Of a stretch of 64,000 nucleotides of DNA, positions 25,858 to 34,188 are shown piece by piece (the first letter of the stretch is position 1; each line of letters opens with the position of its first letter). The translations under genes and the position numbers were made by a program. The stretch lies in assembly GCF_039542905.1 (NCBI RefSeq), contig NZ_BAABIS010000001.1, positions 4,712,001-4,776,000 on the forward strand. Reading direction: 5' to 3'. The DNA comes from Kitasatospora terrestris. GTDB lineage: Bacteria; Actinomycetota; Actinomycetes; Streptomycetales; Streptomycetaceae. Under the pieces are notes generated by a model. It was given only the letters and a program-made list of their open reading frames with translations. It was not told the DNA's origin and ran no database searches.

Positions 25858-26202
25858 TGCTCCCACCCTTTCCCCCCGCCCCCGGCCGCCCCACCTCCCA
25901 CCCCGAGCTCGGAAGGTGGTGCGACCCGTTCCCCCTCTGTTTCCTCCCCTGCTGCCTCGTCGTTCGGCTTCCCCGTCCGAACGCCCCGCCGGCAGCCCCC
26001 CGGCCCCGGTGCCCCCGCGCCCCCTCGTGCCCCCTGCCCGGTCTCTGCTCCTCGGCGGCCCTCCTCGCTCCCGTCCGCTCCCTGCGCTGTCGAGGAGGAT
26101 GATCCCCTCGGCACATCCGGCCAATCCTTGAGCGCTGTCACTCGTCCGAGGGGCTTGCCGGGTTGACCTGCGGGTACACCGGTCCTTTCCCGCCCGGACG
26201 AC
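25858..26202. other. Pyrimidine-skewed intergenic tract
   Basis: About 345 nt without a supported gene between dmdR1 and the Prim-Pol protein. The + strand from ~25860 to ~26110 is strongly C/T-rich, with runs of C and CCCT interrupted by few purines. Several long frames cross it in both directions, but their composition (Pro/Ser or Gly/Arg repeats) follows from the skew, so they are not credible proteins. Confidence 0.55.
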
Positions 26203-26240
26203 CGACGGGCCCCGTCTCCGGTGGGAGACAAGGCCCGTCG
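26203..26240 (-). terminator. Two-tier hairpin downstream of the Prim-Pol gene
   Basis: Outer arms of 9 bp (26203-26211 with 26232-26240) enclose inner arms of 6 bp (26214-26219 with 26224-26229) around a 4-nt loop, with two 2-nt bulges between. It lies 72 nt past the stop of the minus-strand Prim-Pol gene and probably ends that transcript. Confidence 0.65.
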
Positions 26241-26312
26241 GCGCCGCACGGGGTGTCGCGCGGTCCGCGCCCCTCACCTGTTAGGCGTAGGGCACCGTTC
26301 TCGAAGGAGTGG

Positions 26313-27011
26313 TCAACGCACTCCCACGGGCTGGCTCGGCGCGGGCCGGGCGGCCGGGACCTCCCGGCCGCAGGCGTACGCCAGCGGGCTGATCAGCTCC
26401 GCGGCGTCCGGCAGCCAGCGGTTGATCGCGGACGGCGGCCGGGCCCACTGGGCGAAGCTGTAGCCGCCGATCCGGGACGGCGGGGCGACGATCCAGTCGC
26501 CCTCGCCGCGCGCCACCAGGTCGAGCCGCCCGGGCGCCCAGCCGAGCTTGCGGAGCATCTCCGGCAGCTTGGTCAGCACCCCCGGCAGCACCAGGAAGTG
26601 CAGCCGCCGCCCGACCTGCCCGGCCGCCATCGGCGCCGCGACCACCGGACCGAGTTGCAGGCCCATCCGCTCCATCCGGGCCAGCGCCAGGCAGCCGGCC
26701 ACCTCCGGGACGTCCAGCACGTCGAAGGAGCGGCCGGTCGGCAGCAGGATCGAGGCCTGCGGGTGCTCCGTCCACCACTTGCGGACCACCCCGGGCCCCG
26801 CGCTCGCCCGGCGGCGCCAGTCGGCGCCGCCGGCCGGGTGCGCGCCGGGCAGCTCGCAGCGCGGCTCGCCGCAGGAGCAGCGCGCCGGGCCGTCGCCGTC
26901 GATCAACCAGGTGCCGGGGGCAACCTCCCAGTGGCGGTCCTCGGCGTAACTGACGGCTTCGATGAGGAGCGGGGGCAGGCCCTGCTCGGGGGGTCCTGGG
27001 GTGTCTTCCAC
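26313..27011 (-). CDS. Prim-Pol (bifunctional primase/polymerase N-terminal) domain protein
   Basis: A 232-residue protein with the archaeo-eukaryotic-type Prim-Pol N-terminal domain: EAVSYAEDRHWEVAPGTWL, a CxC-x4-C-x5-H zinc-like knuckle (ARCSCGEPRCELPGAHP), WWTEHPQASILLPTGRSFDVLDV and later RLDLVARGEGDWIVAPPS. The usual catalytic acidic pair (DxD/E) of replicative Prim-Pols is only partly evident (FDVLDV), so polymerase activity is uncertain. Stand-alone copies of this domain are common on streptomycete chromosomes. No plasmid or phage neighbours are present here. Confidence 0.8.
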   Translation of the reverse strand: MEDTPGPPEQGLPPLLIEAVSYAEDRHWEVAPGTWLIDGDGPARCSCGEPRCELPGAHPAGGADWRRRASAGPGVVRKWWTEHPQASILLPTGRSFDVLDVPEVAGCLALARMERMGLQLGPVVAAPMAAGQVGRRLHFLVLPGVLTKLPEMLRKLGWAPGRLDLVARGEGDWIVAPPSRIGGYSFAQWARPPSAINRWLPDAAELISPLAYACGREVPAARPAPSQPVGVR

Positions 27012-27216
27012 ACGGGGTTCAACTACCGTCGGTGAGTGGGGTTACGGGCCGGGACGTGCGGGTTGCGGACCAGGGGCGGTAACGGGCGCAGTGGGGGCGC
27101 ACAGGGGCATTCGTCAGGGCGCGTGGGGAGTGGATCCGTCACCGTGGGTATTCCGATGGTTGTTTGCACAGTCGTCGCCGCCGGTCGGGGCCGGTGGCGT
27201 TGGGGAGGCGAAGCCC

Positions 27217-28593
27217 ATGGCCGCGAGACCACTCGTCGCACGAGAGCCCAACGAGCGTCTGCAGCAGCTGATCCAGGAAGCGGGCTGCTCCAACGCGGGC
27301 CTCGCCCGCCGGGTCAACCTCTGCGGCGCCGAACACGGCCTCGACCTGCGCTACGACAAGACCTCGGTGGCCCGCTGGCTGCGCGGCCAGCAGCCGCGCG
27401 GCCAGGCACCCGCCGTGATCGCCGAGGCGCTCGGCCGCAAGCTCGGCCGGGGCGTCACGGTCGAGGAGATCGGCATGGCCGACGGCAAGAGCCTCAGCTC
27501 GGCCGTGGGCCTGCAGTTCGCGCCCAGCCTGGCCGCCGCGCTGGAGCAGATCTGCGAGCTGTGGCGCAGCGACGTCGGCCGCCGGGACTTCCTGGCCGGC
27601 GCGACGGTGGCCGCCTCCGCGCTGGTCGAGCCCAGCCGGGACTGGCTGATCACCCCGCCCGACCCGGTGGTGGCCCGCAGCGGCGGCACCCGGGTGGGCC
27701 CGGCCGACGTGGCGGCGATCCGCGCCACCACCCAGATGCTGGTCGACCTGGACCACCGGTTCGGCTCCGGCCACGTGCGCCCCGTGGTGGTGCACTACCT
27801 CAACAGCGTGGTCTCCGGCTTCCTCGGCGGCTCGTACCGGGAGGAGACCGGCCGTCAACTCTTCGGGGCGGTCGCCCGGCTGACCGAGCTGGCCGGCTAC
27901 ATGGCGGTGGACACCGGCCAGCCCGGCCTCGCCCAGCGCTACTACATCCAGGCCCTGCGCCTCGCCCAGGCCGCCGACGACCGCGGCTACGGCGGCTACG
28001 TGCTGGCCGCCTCGATGAGCCACCTGGCGGCCACCCTGGGCAATCCGCGGGAGATCGCCCAACTCGCCCGCGCCGCGCAGGAGGGCGCCCGCTCGGTCGC
28101 CACCCCGACGGCGATGGCGATGTTCTACGCGGCCGAGGCGCGCGGCCACGCGCTGCTCGGCGACGCGGTCTCCTGCGAGCTGGTCGCCTCCCGGGCGCTG
28201 GAGGCGATGGAGCGGCGCAACCCGGAGGAGGACCCGGACTGGATCGTCCACTTCGACGAGGCCTACCTCGCGGACGAGTTGGCGCACTGCCACCGCGACC
28301 TGCAGCAGGGCGAGCAGGCCGAGCGGTACGCCCGCACCGCCCTCGAACTGCACCCCGCGCACCGGGTGCGCCGGCGCGCGGTCGACCTGGTGCTGCTGGC
28401 CACCGCGCAGCTGCAGCAGCGCGACCTGGAGCGGGCCTGCGAGACCGGCGCGGAGGCGGTCCGGCTGCTCAGCGGACTGCGTTCCAACCGGGGCGTGGAG
28501 TACCTGGACGACTTCCGCAGCAGGCTGGAGCCGTACCGCGGGCACCGGGCGGTGAGGGAGTTCCACGCCCGGATGGACGGGGAGGCCGCCTGA
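27217..28593 (+). CDS. NsdA/NsdB-like XRE-type regulator with TPR-like repeats
   Basis: A 458-residue protein from ATG 27217, with GGGGAGG upstream. Residues 1-90 contain a helix-turn-helix-like region (LQQLIQEAGCSNAGLARRVN...SVARWLRGQQPRGQAPAVIAEALGRKLG). A twin-arginine-like RRDFLAGATVAASALV at ~125-140 is internal and probably not a signal. The remaining ~300 residues are helical repeats resembling TPRs. This architecture is shared with streptomycete NsdA/NsdB-type proteins, some of which repress sporulation and antibiotic production. The target here is unknown. 108 nt separate it from the next gene. Confidence 0.75.
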   Translation: MAARPLVAREPNERLQQLIQEAGCSNAGLARRVNLCGAEHGLDLRYDKTSVARWLRGQQPRGQAPAVIAEALGRKLGRGVTVEEIGMADGKSLSSAVGLQFAPSLAAALEQICELWRSDVGRRDFLAGATVAASALVEPSRDWLITPPDPVVARSGGTRVGPADVAAIRATTQMLVDLDHRFGSGHVRPVVVHYLNSVVSGFLGGSYREETGRQLFGAVARLTELAGYMAVDTGQPGLAQRYYIQALRLAQAADDRGYGGYVLAASMSHLAATLGNPREIAQLARAAQEGARSVATPTAMAMFYAAEARGHALLGDAVSCELVASRALEAMERRNPEEDPDWIVHFDEAYLADELAHCHRDLQQGEQAERYARTALELHPAHRVRRRAVDLVLLATAQLQQRDLERACETGAEAVRLLSGLRSNRGVEYLDDFRSRLEPYRGHRAVREFHARMDGEAA

Positions 28594-28701
28594 GCGGGCA
28601 AACCCGGCGTAGTCACCTGCGGCGGTGAGCAGGTAGCGTGGGGCCGCAGTTGTGGTCCGCCGTCAGCGAGCGTGCGGGACAAGCACAGGTGAGGAATCGC
28701 G

Positions 28702-29844
28702 TTGAGCCAGCGCCGCTCGTATTCGAACTCCGGGGACTTCAACCTGGACGACTTGTTCAGGCCGGAGCCCGGGGACGCCCAGCAGCCCCCCGCGGCCCAG
28801 CAGCCGCCCGCGGTGCCGCAGCAGCAGGCGGCACCGCCGGTGGCGGGCCAGGGCGGACCCGAGTACTGGGGCCCGCCGCCGCAGGCCGCCCAGGGCGTCC
28901 CGCAGGCTCCGGCGGCGGACCACGCCCCGGAGACCCAGTACCTGCCGCCCTACCCGGCCGCCGACCCGTCGGTGGGCGGTGCCGCGCCCGCGCAGCCGTA
29001 CCAGCAGCCCGGCCAGACCTTCGGCGGGCAGCAGTCCTTCGACGCGTACGGGCAGCCCGCGCAGCCGTACCAGCAGCCCGGCCAGACCTTCGGCGGGCAG
29101 CAGACCTTCGGCGGGCAGCAGTCGTTCGGCACCCCGGCGTACGGGCAGCCGGCCCAGCCCGCGCAGCCGGCGTACGAGCCGTCGTACGGCGCGCCCGCCG
29201 CGCCGGGCCGGCCGAACAACCAGAAGCTGATCATCGGCGGTGTGGTGGCCGGTGTGGTCGCGGCCGGCGTGCTGGTCGCGGTGCTGATGAGCGGCGGCGG
29301 CGACGAGGGCGGCAAGGGCGCCGCCGCGCCGGTGGCCAAGAGCAGCTCCTCGCAGTCGGCCCAGGCCGGCGGGGACGGCGCGCTGAGCCCGGAGGCGAAG
29401 GCCCAGGCGCAGGCGCTGTCCGATCTGCTGGGAACGGCGAGCTCCAGCCGCCAGGCGGTGGTCTCCGCGGTGGCCGCCGCCACCAAGTGCGAGAACCTGC
29501 CCGACGCCCAGGCCAAGCTGACCGCGGCCGCCGCGCAGCGCCAGGAGCTGCTGACCAAGCTGGCCGCGCTCAAGGTCGACAAGCTGCCGGACGGCGGCAA
29601 GCTGGCCGAGCAGCTGCAGAAGGCCTGGCAGGCCTCGTCCAACGCGGACTCCGAGTACGCGCTGTGGGCGGGCGACTCGGTGGCCGGCGGCTGCGACCCG
29701 GCCAAGGCCAAGGACAACCCGCACTACAAGAACGGCAACGACGCCAGCGGCCAGGCGACCACCGCGAAGTCCTCCGCGTCCGAGCTGTGGAACGCGATCG
29801 CGGGCAAGGCGGGCCTGCCGACCAAGGACAAGTCGGAGCTCTGA
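28702..29844 (+). CDS. Gln/Pro-rich single-pass membrane protein
   Basis: A 380-residue protein starting at TTG 28702, supported by GTGAGGA 7 nt upstream. Residues 1-170 are disordered and rich in Pro, Gln and Ala, with two copies of a 16-residue AQPYQQPGQTFGGQQ-type unit. Residues ~174-196 form one transmembrane helix (LIIGGVVAGVVAAGVLVAVLM). Residues ~210-380 are an Ala-rich, mostly helical extracytoplasmic domain with two Cys (CENLPD and GGCDPA) that could form a disulfide. A cytoplasmic PQ-rich tail linked to an outer helical domain is common among actinobacterial cell-envelope proteins. Function unknown. Confidence 0.8.
   Translation: MSQRRSYSNSGDFNLDDLFRPEPGDAQQPPAAQQPPAVPQQQAAPPVAGQGGPEYWGPPPQAAQGVPQAPAADHAPETQYLPPYPAADPSVGGAAPAQPYQQPGQTFGGQQSFDAYGQPAQPYQQPGQTFGGQQTFGGQQSFGTPAYGQPAQPAQPAYEPSYGAPAAPGRPNNQKLIIGGVVAGVVAAGVLVAVLMSGGGDEGGKGAAAPVAKSSSSQSAQAGGDGALSPEAKAQAQALSDLLGTASSSRQAVVSAVAAATKCENLPDAQAKLTAAAAQRQELLTKLAALKVDKLPDGGKLAEQLQKAWQASSNADSEYALWAGDSVAGGCDPAKAKDNPHYKNGNDASGQATTAKSSASELWNAIAGKAGLPTKDKSEL
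28987..29121 (+). repeat. Tandem 48-nt coding repeats
   Basis: An identical 48-nt unit occurs at 28987-29034 and 29056-29103, with a partial third copy at 29101-29121. The start-to-start distance is 69 nt, keeping the reading frame. It encodes the Gln/Pro-rich repeats in the N-terminal tail. Confidence 0.9.
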
Positions 29845-29845
29845 C

Positions 29846-29903
29846 CGGCAGTGCGGCAAGGGGGCGGGGACCGACCGGTCCCCGCCCCCTTGCCGCACTG
29901 CCG
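29846..29903. terminator. Bidirectional 27-bp terminator
   Basis: A perfect 27-bp stem, 29846-29872 with 29877-29903, around a 4-nt loop. It begins 2 nt after the stop of the Q/P-rich gene and ends 4 nt before the stop of the minus-strand solute-binding protein, so it serves both convergent genes. Confidence 0.92.
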
Positions 29904-29907
29904 TGGA

Positions 29908-31203
29908 TCACGCCGGGGCCCTGCCCCCGGTCAGCACCCAGCGGACGTCGATGAAGCCCTTGTGCTGCTCGACCAGCCGCCCGCCCTGCACCTGCTGGAA
30001 GGTGACCGAGGTGTTGACCAGGCGCGGCGAGTCGGCGCTCGGCAGCATGTTGGTCATGCCCCAGCCGAGCGGCGGGGTGGCGCCGCCGGTGTCGATCGGG
30101 TCGCCGCTGTCCAGCACGGCGCGCAGCGCCTTGGCGGTGAGCTGCCTGCTCCTGTCGGTGCGCTCGGCGGCCTGCCGGAAGACCTCGTAGGCGACCCAGG
30201 TGGTCTGCACGCCGGGGTCGGCGACGTCGATGGTGGCGCCGTTGCCGTAGGCGCGGGCGGTGGCGCGCAGGTTGTCCCAGACCGGCGAGGACTCGGCGGG
30301 GAACCAGGCGGTGGCGTAGGCGCCGCGCAGCGGGCCGCTGTCGCCGCCGGTGGAGTCGACCACGGACTGCTGGAAGCTGCCGATCACCGAGGCGAGCTGG
30401 GTGTTCCTCGGCGCGAGCCGGCGGTACGGGTCGAGCAGGTTGGAGGTGGGCTCGGCGCCGAGCGCGCTGATCACGCAGGTGCCGGGCCGGTCGTCGCCGA
30501 TCGCCTTCCTGGCGACCGCGGAGTAGTCGTTGGACATCTCCGGAGCCTTGACGTCGGTCAGCTTCACCGAGGTCTGCTTGATCGCCCCGGCGAGGTAGCC
30601 GGCCAGGGTGTCGCCGCCCCGGGTGTCGGGCCGGATCAGCGCCAGGCTCTTGCAGCCGGCCTCGACCAGCTGGCGTCCGCTGCCGGCGACCAGTGCGGGC
30701 ATGCCGCCGGCCACCGGGTAGGAGAGCGGGCTGGTGAACTCCGGGCTGGAGAGGCCGTAGCCGCCCAGGTACGGGATGCCGGCGCTCTCCAGGGTGGACA
30801 TGAAGTTGGTGCCGAACTGGCTGGCCGAGCCGATCACCGCCGCGACGTGCGCGTCCACGGCCTGCCGGGCGCAGGCGGCGACGCCGTCCGAGGTGTTGTG
30901 CTCGTTGCAGGTGAGCACCCGCACCTTGTGGCCGTTGATCCCGCCCTTGGCGTTGAGCTCGCGGCCGATCGCGTCGGCGAGGGCGGTCATGCCCGGCCGG
31001 TCCGTGGAGCCGGTGCCGGAGGGCGCCCAGGTCATCACGGTGAGGTCCTGGGCCACGTCGGCGGCGCCGGCCGGGCCTCCGCAGGCGGAGGCGGCGAGGA
31101 CCGCGGGGAGCAGCGCGGCGACGGCGGCGAGCGCTCTGGCCGGACGGCGGCGGTCACCCCGTCCGGCGCTGCGACGGTGGTCGGACGCTCCGATCCTCGA
31201 CAT
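29908..31203 (-). CDS. Branched-chain-type ABC solute-binding lipoprotein
   Basis: A 431-residue protein starting at the ATG ending 31203, preceded by GGAGGGG. The N-terminus has a basic region (RRSAGRGDRRRP), a hydrophobic core (ALAAVAALLPAVLAASA) and Cys as a probable lipidation site. The mature part is a type-I periplasmic-binding fold (Peripla_BP_6): VMTWAPSGTG, MTALADAIGRELNAKGGINGHKVRV, VAAVIGSASQFGTNFMSTLESAGIPYLGG. Ligands of relatives are amino acids or amides. No permease or ATPase genes are adjacent, so it is an orphan binding protein or a signalling receptor. Confidence 0.85.
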   Translation of the reverse strand: MSRIGASDHRRSAGRGDRRRPARALAAVAALLPAVLAASACGGPAGAADVAQDLTVMTWAPSGTGSTDRPGMTALADAIGRELNAKGGINGHKVRVLTCNEHNTSDGVAACARQAVDAHVAAVIGSASQFGTNFMSTLESAGIPYLGGYGLSSPEFTSPLSYPVAGGMPALVAGSGRQLVEAGCKSLALIRPDTRGGDTLAGYLAGAIKQTSVKLTDVKAPEMSNDYSAVARKAIGDDRPGTCVISALGAEPTSNLLDPYRRLAPRNTQLASVIGSFQQSVVDSTGGDSGPLRGAYATAWFPAESSPVWDNLRATARAYGNGATIDVADPGVQTTWVAYEVFRQAAERTDRSRQLTAKALRAVLDSGDPIDTGGATPPLGWGMTNMLPSADSPRLVNTSVTFQQVQGGRLVEQHKGFIDVRWVLTGGRAPA

Positions 31204-31461
31204 GCTGGTCCCCTCCCCGGGAATGGGTGCCCGTGCTCCAGAAGCGCTGCGACTGGCCGGATCAAGCGTTGACCTGTGCGGGCAAGGCGAATGGGAATCC
31301 TGGTGAACGGCCGGCCAACGGGGTGGGAACACCGGGGGGTGACGCGTGTAGAAGCCGGACCGTCGGGGGACGTACGATCGACTGCTGTGTCGGACACCAT
31401 GGATGAAACTCGGTATCGGTCCGCCCGAACCCCTTCTCGAACGGGCCGCGGCTCCAGCACG

Positions 31462-31908
31462 ATGGGCGGCATGCCCCTGACTGACCTGCCCTGGTGGCGC
31501 TGGCGGGCCCGGATCCGCTCGGCGCTGCACATGCTGTCCGACCCCGCGTTCCAGCAGGAGGCGTGGCTGGGCGGCCCGGGCGGCTACGGCGACGCCACCG
31601 ACGCCGTCTACCGCCTGGTCGAGGACACCTGGCTGGACCGCTGGTCGGCCGAGAAGTACGTCGGCACGATCTTCCGCGACTCCGCCGAGGCGGTCGCGGT
31701 GGACGCCGTGGTGCTGCGGGTGCTGCGGATCCTGCACGAGGTCGGCGCCGACGCCCCGGCCACCGGGTACCTCGGCCACCGGGACTGGCCGGACGCCGTC
31801 CGGTCCGCCCGCGAGGCGCACGTCCGGATGGCCGCCGCCGACGGCGACGACCCGGACCTGCCGCCCGCCCCGCTGGAGGCGCTGCACCTGCTCACCCGGG
31901 TGTCCTGA
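31462..31908 (+). CDS. SCO4402-family protein of unknown function
   Basis: A 148-residue protein whose sequence from MGGMPLTDLPWWRWR onwards matches my recollection of the family named after S. coelicolor SCO4402: SALHMLSDPAFQQEAWL, GYGDATDAVYRLVEDTWLDRWSAEKYVGTIFRD. It is all-helical with many Trp residues and no membrane segment. The start at 31462 is chosen on family homology; GTG 31387 would add 25 residues. Function unknown. The following gene is purU. Confidence 0.75.
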   Translation: MGGMPLTDLPWWRWRARIRSALHMLSDPAFQQEAWLGGPGGYGDATDAVYRLVEDTWLDRWSAEKYVGTIFRDSAEAVAVDAVVLRVLRILHEVGADAPATGYLGHRDWPDAVRSAREAHVRMAAADGDDPDLPPAPLEALHLLTRVS

Positions 31909-32032
31909 CCCCGGGGGAGGGGCCCGCCGGCGCGGGCCGGTCTCGGGGTTCGGGCGGTCGCGCGGGGGGTGTCCGTTCTGTGACAGTCTTGTCCATCCGC
32001 GCCAAGACCAAGCCAGAATCGGGGCCCGTACC

Positions 32033-32899
32033 GTGGAAGAGCCGACCGCCAGCACCCAGTACGTCCTCACGCTGTCCTGCCCGGACAAGCAGGGGATCGT
32101 GCACGCGGTCTCCAGCTACCTCTTCATGACGGGCTGCAACATCATCGACAGCCAGCAGTTCGGGGACGCCGGCAGCGGTCTGTTCTTCATGCGGGTGCAC
32201 TTCTCCGCCGAGGAGCCGGTCACCGCGGACAAGCTGCGGGCCAGCTTCGCGGCGATCGGCGCCTCGTTCCGGATGGACTGGCAGATCCACGCGAGCACCG
32301 ACCGGATGCGGGTGCTGCTGATGGTCTCCCGGTTCGGCCACTGCCTGAACGACCTGCTCTTCCGCACCCGGATCGGCGCGCTGCCGATCGAGGTGGCCGG
32401 CGTGGTCTCCAACCACACCGACTTCCGGGCGCTCACCGAGTCGTACGGGATCCCGTTCCACCACCTTCCGGTCACCCGGGAGACCAAGCCGCAGGCGGAG
32501 CGGCAGCTGCTCGACCTGGTCGCCGAGGAGCGGGTGGACCTGGTGGTGCTGGCCCGGTACATGCAGGTGCTCTCGGACGACCTGTGCAAGGAGCTGTCCG
32601 GCCGGGTGATCAACATCCACCACTCCTTCCTGCCGAGCTTCAAGGGCGCCAAGCCGTACCACCAGGCGCACGCCCGCGGCGTGAAGCTGATCGGCGCCAC
32701 CGCGCACTACGTCACCGCCGACCTGGACGAGGGCCCGATCATCGAGCAGGAGGTCGCCCGGGTCACCCACGACGTGACCCCGGACCAGCTGGTCGCGCTC
32801 GGCCGGGACGTGGAGTGCCAGGCGCTGGCCCGCGCGGTCAAGTGGCACAGCGAGCACCGGGTGCTGCTGAACGGCTCCCGCACGGTGGTCTTCGCCTAG
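32033..32899 (+). CDS. purU: Formyltetrahydrofolate deformylase
   Basis: A 288-residue two-domain enzyme from GTG 32033. Residues 1-85 form an ACT domain (YVLTLSCPDKQGIVHAVSSYL). Residues ~90-288 form the formyltransferase-fold domain with NHTDF, the catalytic NIHHSFLPSFKGAKPYHQA and TADLDEGPIIEQ, where Asn, His and Asp make the active site. It hydrolyses 10-formyl-THF to THF and formate, supplying formate for purine synthesis and balancing one-carbon pools. Confidence 0.95.
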   Translation: MEEPTASTQYVLTLSCPDKQGIVHAVSSYLFMTGCNIIDSQQFGDAGSGLFFMRVHFSAEEPVTADKLRASFAAIGASFRMDWQIHASTDRMRVLLMVSRFGHCLNDLLFRTRIGALPIEVAGVVSNHTDFRALTESYGIPFHHLPVTRETKPQAERQLLDLVAEERVDLVVLARYMQVLSDDLCKELSGRVINIHHSFLPSFKGAKPYHQAHARGVKLIGATAHYVTADLDEGPIIEQEVARVTHDVTPDQLVALGRDVECQALARAVKWHSEHRVLLNGSRTVVFA

Positions 32900-33311
32900 C
32901 GTCCGCCCGGCGTCCGCCCGGCGCGGCCCGCGCCTGGCCCGCGCCCGGCCCGCGCCCGGCCCAGGCCAGGGCGCTCGGTGCTGTTCGAGCGCCGCTGGAC
33001 ATACGTAGCAAGGGTGGTTCGCTCGTGGCGACCCCTTGCGCACCGCCCCGTGGCGGTACCTTCGTCGTACTCGGGCAGGGCTCCACCGACCGGTCGTGCG
33101 AAGCCCGGCAGGGTGAGCGGGACAGTATGCACCGAGCTGTCCCCCGATCGCTGGAATATGCCCGAAGCGCTTGCTGCGTCCTCCCCGCCGAATCATTCTG
33201 AGGCGTATTCGTGTCGATGCGAAGGGCGGACCGAGCAGGCGTCCCAGCGGTGCGCGGCCGGCCGGCCGGCGTGGTCACGCGGGCCGAATACCGAGTGCGG
33301 GTGGTGGAGCG
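32900..33311. other. Intergenic region with short G+C repeats
   Basis: 412 nt between purU and the ATP-binding protein. Bases ~32905-32965 hold a degenerate tandem of GGCCCGCGCC-like units. A 58-codon frame at 33025-33201 (GTG, with AAGGGTGG upstream) ends in Cys-Cys-rich sequence, but its third-position G+C (~70%) is well below neighbouring genes, so it is not called. No strong promoter or terminator was found. Confidence 0.45.
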
Positions 33312-33767
33312 GTGCAGGTACTTCAGGTACAGCTGGCGGTCCAGGCGGACCCGGCCGAGGTCGGTCGCGCACGGAAGTGGGTCCGGGCCCGGCTCGCGGG
33401 CAACGGCCTCGACCCGGACGCGTCGGTCGCCGAGACCCTGGTGCTGGTGGTCTCGGAGCTGGTGACCAACGCGGTGGTGCACACCGGTTCGCCCGCGGTG
33501 CTGAGGCTCACCCTGCCGGTGGTCGCCGACGCGGTCGCCTCGACGGTCCGGGTGGAGGTCGCCGACAGCAGCCACGCCGCCCCCGCCCCGCGCCGGGCCG
33601 GCTGCGACGAGGACGCCACCAACGGCCGCGGCCTGGAGCTGGTGGAGCTGCTGTGCGACCGCTGGGGCTGGTACCCGGACGGTTCCGGCAAGCGGGTCTG
33701 GTGCGAGATCGACCCGGTCGCGAGCATCCACGTCGAACGGCAGGAGCCGGTCGCCTCCGTGCTGTGA
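33312..33767 (+). CDS. RsbW-like HATPase (anti-sigma/regulatory ATP-binding protein)
   Basis: A 151-residue GHKL-type ATP-binding protein starting at GTG 33312 (VQVLQVQLAVQ). The N box is ELVTNAVVH (~44-52); the later glycine motif is NGRGLELVELL. It is a stand-alone HATPase of the RsbW/anti-sigma-factor antagonist class that is greatly expanded in streptomycetes. Such proteins act as serine kinases on anti-anti-sigma partners or bind sigma factors; the partner is not in the window. An upstream GGAG is very close to this GTG, so the start is supported mainly by family N-termini. Confidence 0.8.
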   Translation: MQVLQVQLAVQADPAEVGRARKWVRARLAGNGLDPDASVAETLVLVVSELVTNAVVHTGSPAVLRLTLPVVADAVASTVRVEVADSSHAAPAPRRAGCDEDATNGRGLELVELLCDRWGWYPDGSGKRVWCEIDPVASIHVERQEPVASVL

Positions 33768-34147
33768 TCCGCACCCCGGTGTGCGCCGGGCGCGTGCCCT
33801 CCACGCCCTCCGCGCCGGGGCCGTGCCCCCGCGAACCCGGAACTGGCGGGAAACCTTCCGAATTTCGGACTACCCATTGACGTGACGTATCCGACTGATC
33901 ACTCTTGGGTGCAGCTCTCCGTCGCGAGGGGACGCCGAGGGACACCGAGCGGTGCCGACACACAGGGGGTCGTTGGCTGCCCGCCGGCCGGTTCCTCGGC
34001 GAGTGCGGAGCGCAGGCGCCCCGGCTTCAGGGCCCGCGGGCGCCCCGCCGGATGGCGGTCCGCCGTACCGTGCTCGGGGTGCGTGCGGAGGGCCGCCGTC
34101 CGGCCGGTCCGGGATCCGGGCGGGCCGGTTCCGCATCGTGACCCAAA
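33768..34147. other. Intergenic region upstream of the MFS gene
   Basis: Non-coding, 380 nt. A less G+C-rich part near 33840-33905 contains TTGACG (about 33876) and may hold a promoter, but no matching -10 is convincing. Overlapping frames on both strands have poor codon bias. Confidence 0.4.
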
Positions 34148-34169
34148 ACCACTGGAAAACCCCAGTGGT
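34148..34169 (+). promoter_or_regulatory. Inverted repeat upstream of the MFS transporter
   Basis: ACCACTGG (34148-34155) and CCAGTGGT (34162-34169) form a perfect 8-bp inverted repeat with a 6-nt A/C spacer, ending 19 nt before the GTG start at 34189. It is a candidate operator or leader hairpin. Confidence 0.5.
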
Positions 34170-34188
34170 CTACACCAAAACTGAGTCC

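Noticed and set aside
27592..27645. Twin-arginine signal-like RRDFLAGA in the NsdA-like regulator
   Set aside because: It lies about 125 residues into the protein, after a DNA-binding-like domain, so it is not an export signal.
32905..32965. CRISPR-like repeats after purU
   Set aside because: Units are about 10 nt, degenerate and contiguous, with no spacers.
32896..33132. A 78-codon minus-strand frame in the same intergenic region
   Set aside because: Same weak codon bias, Arg/Gly-rich tail derived from the G+C tandem units, no ribosome-binding site.
33025..33201. A 58-codon frame with a good ribosome-binding site upstream of the RsbW-like gene
   Set aside because: Third-position G+C is only about 70% against above 90% in neighbouring genes. 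I could not confirm conservation.
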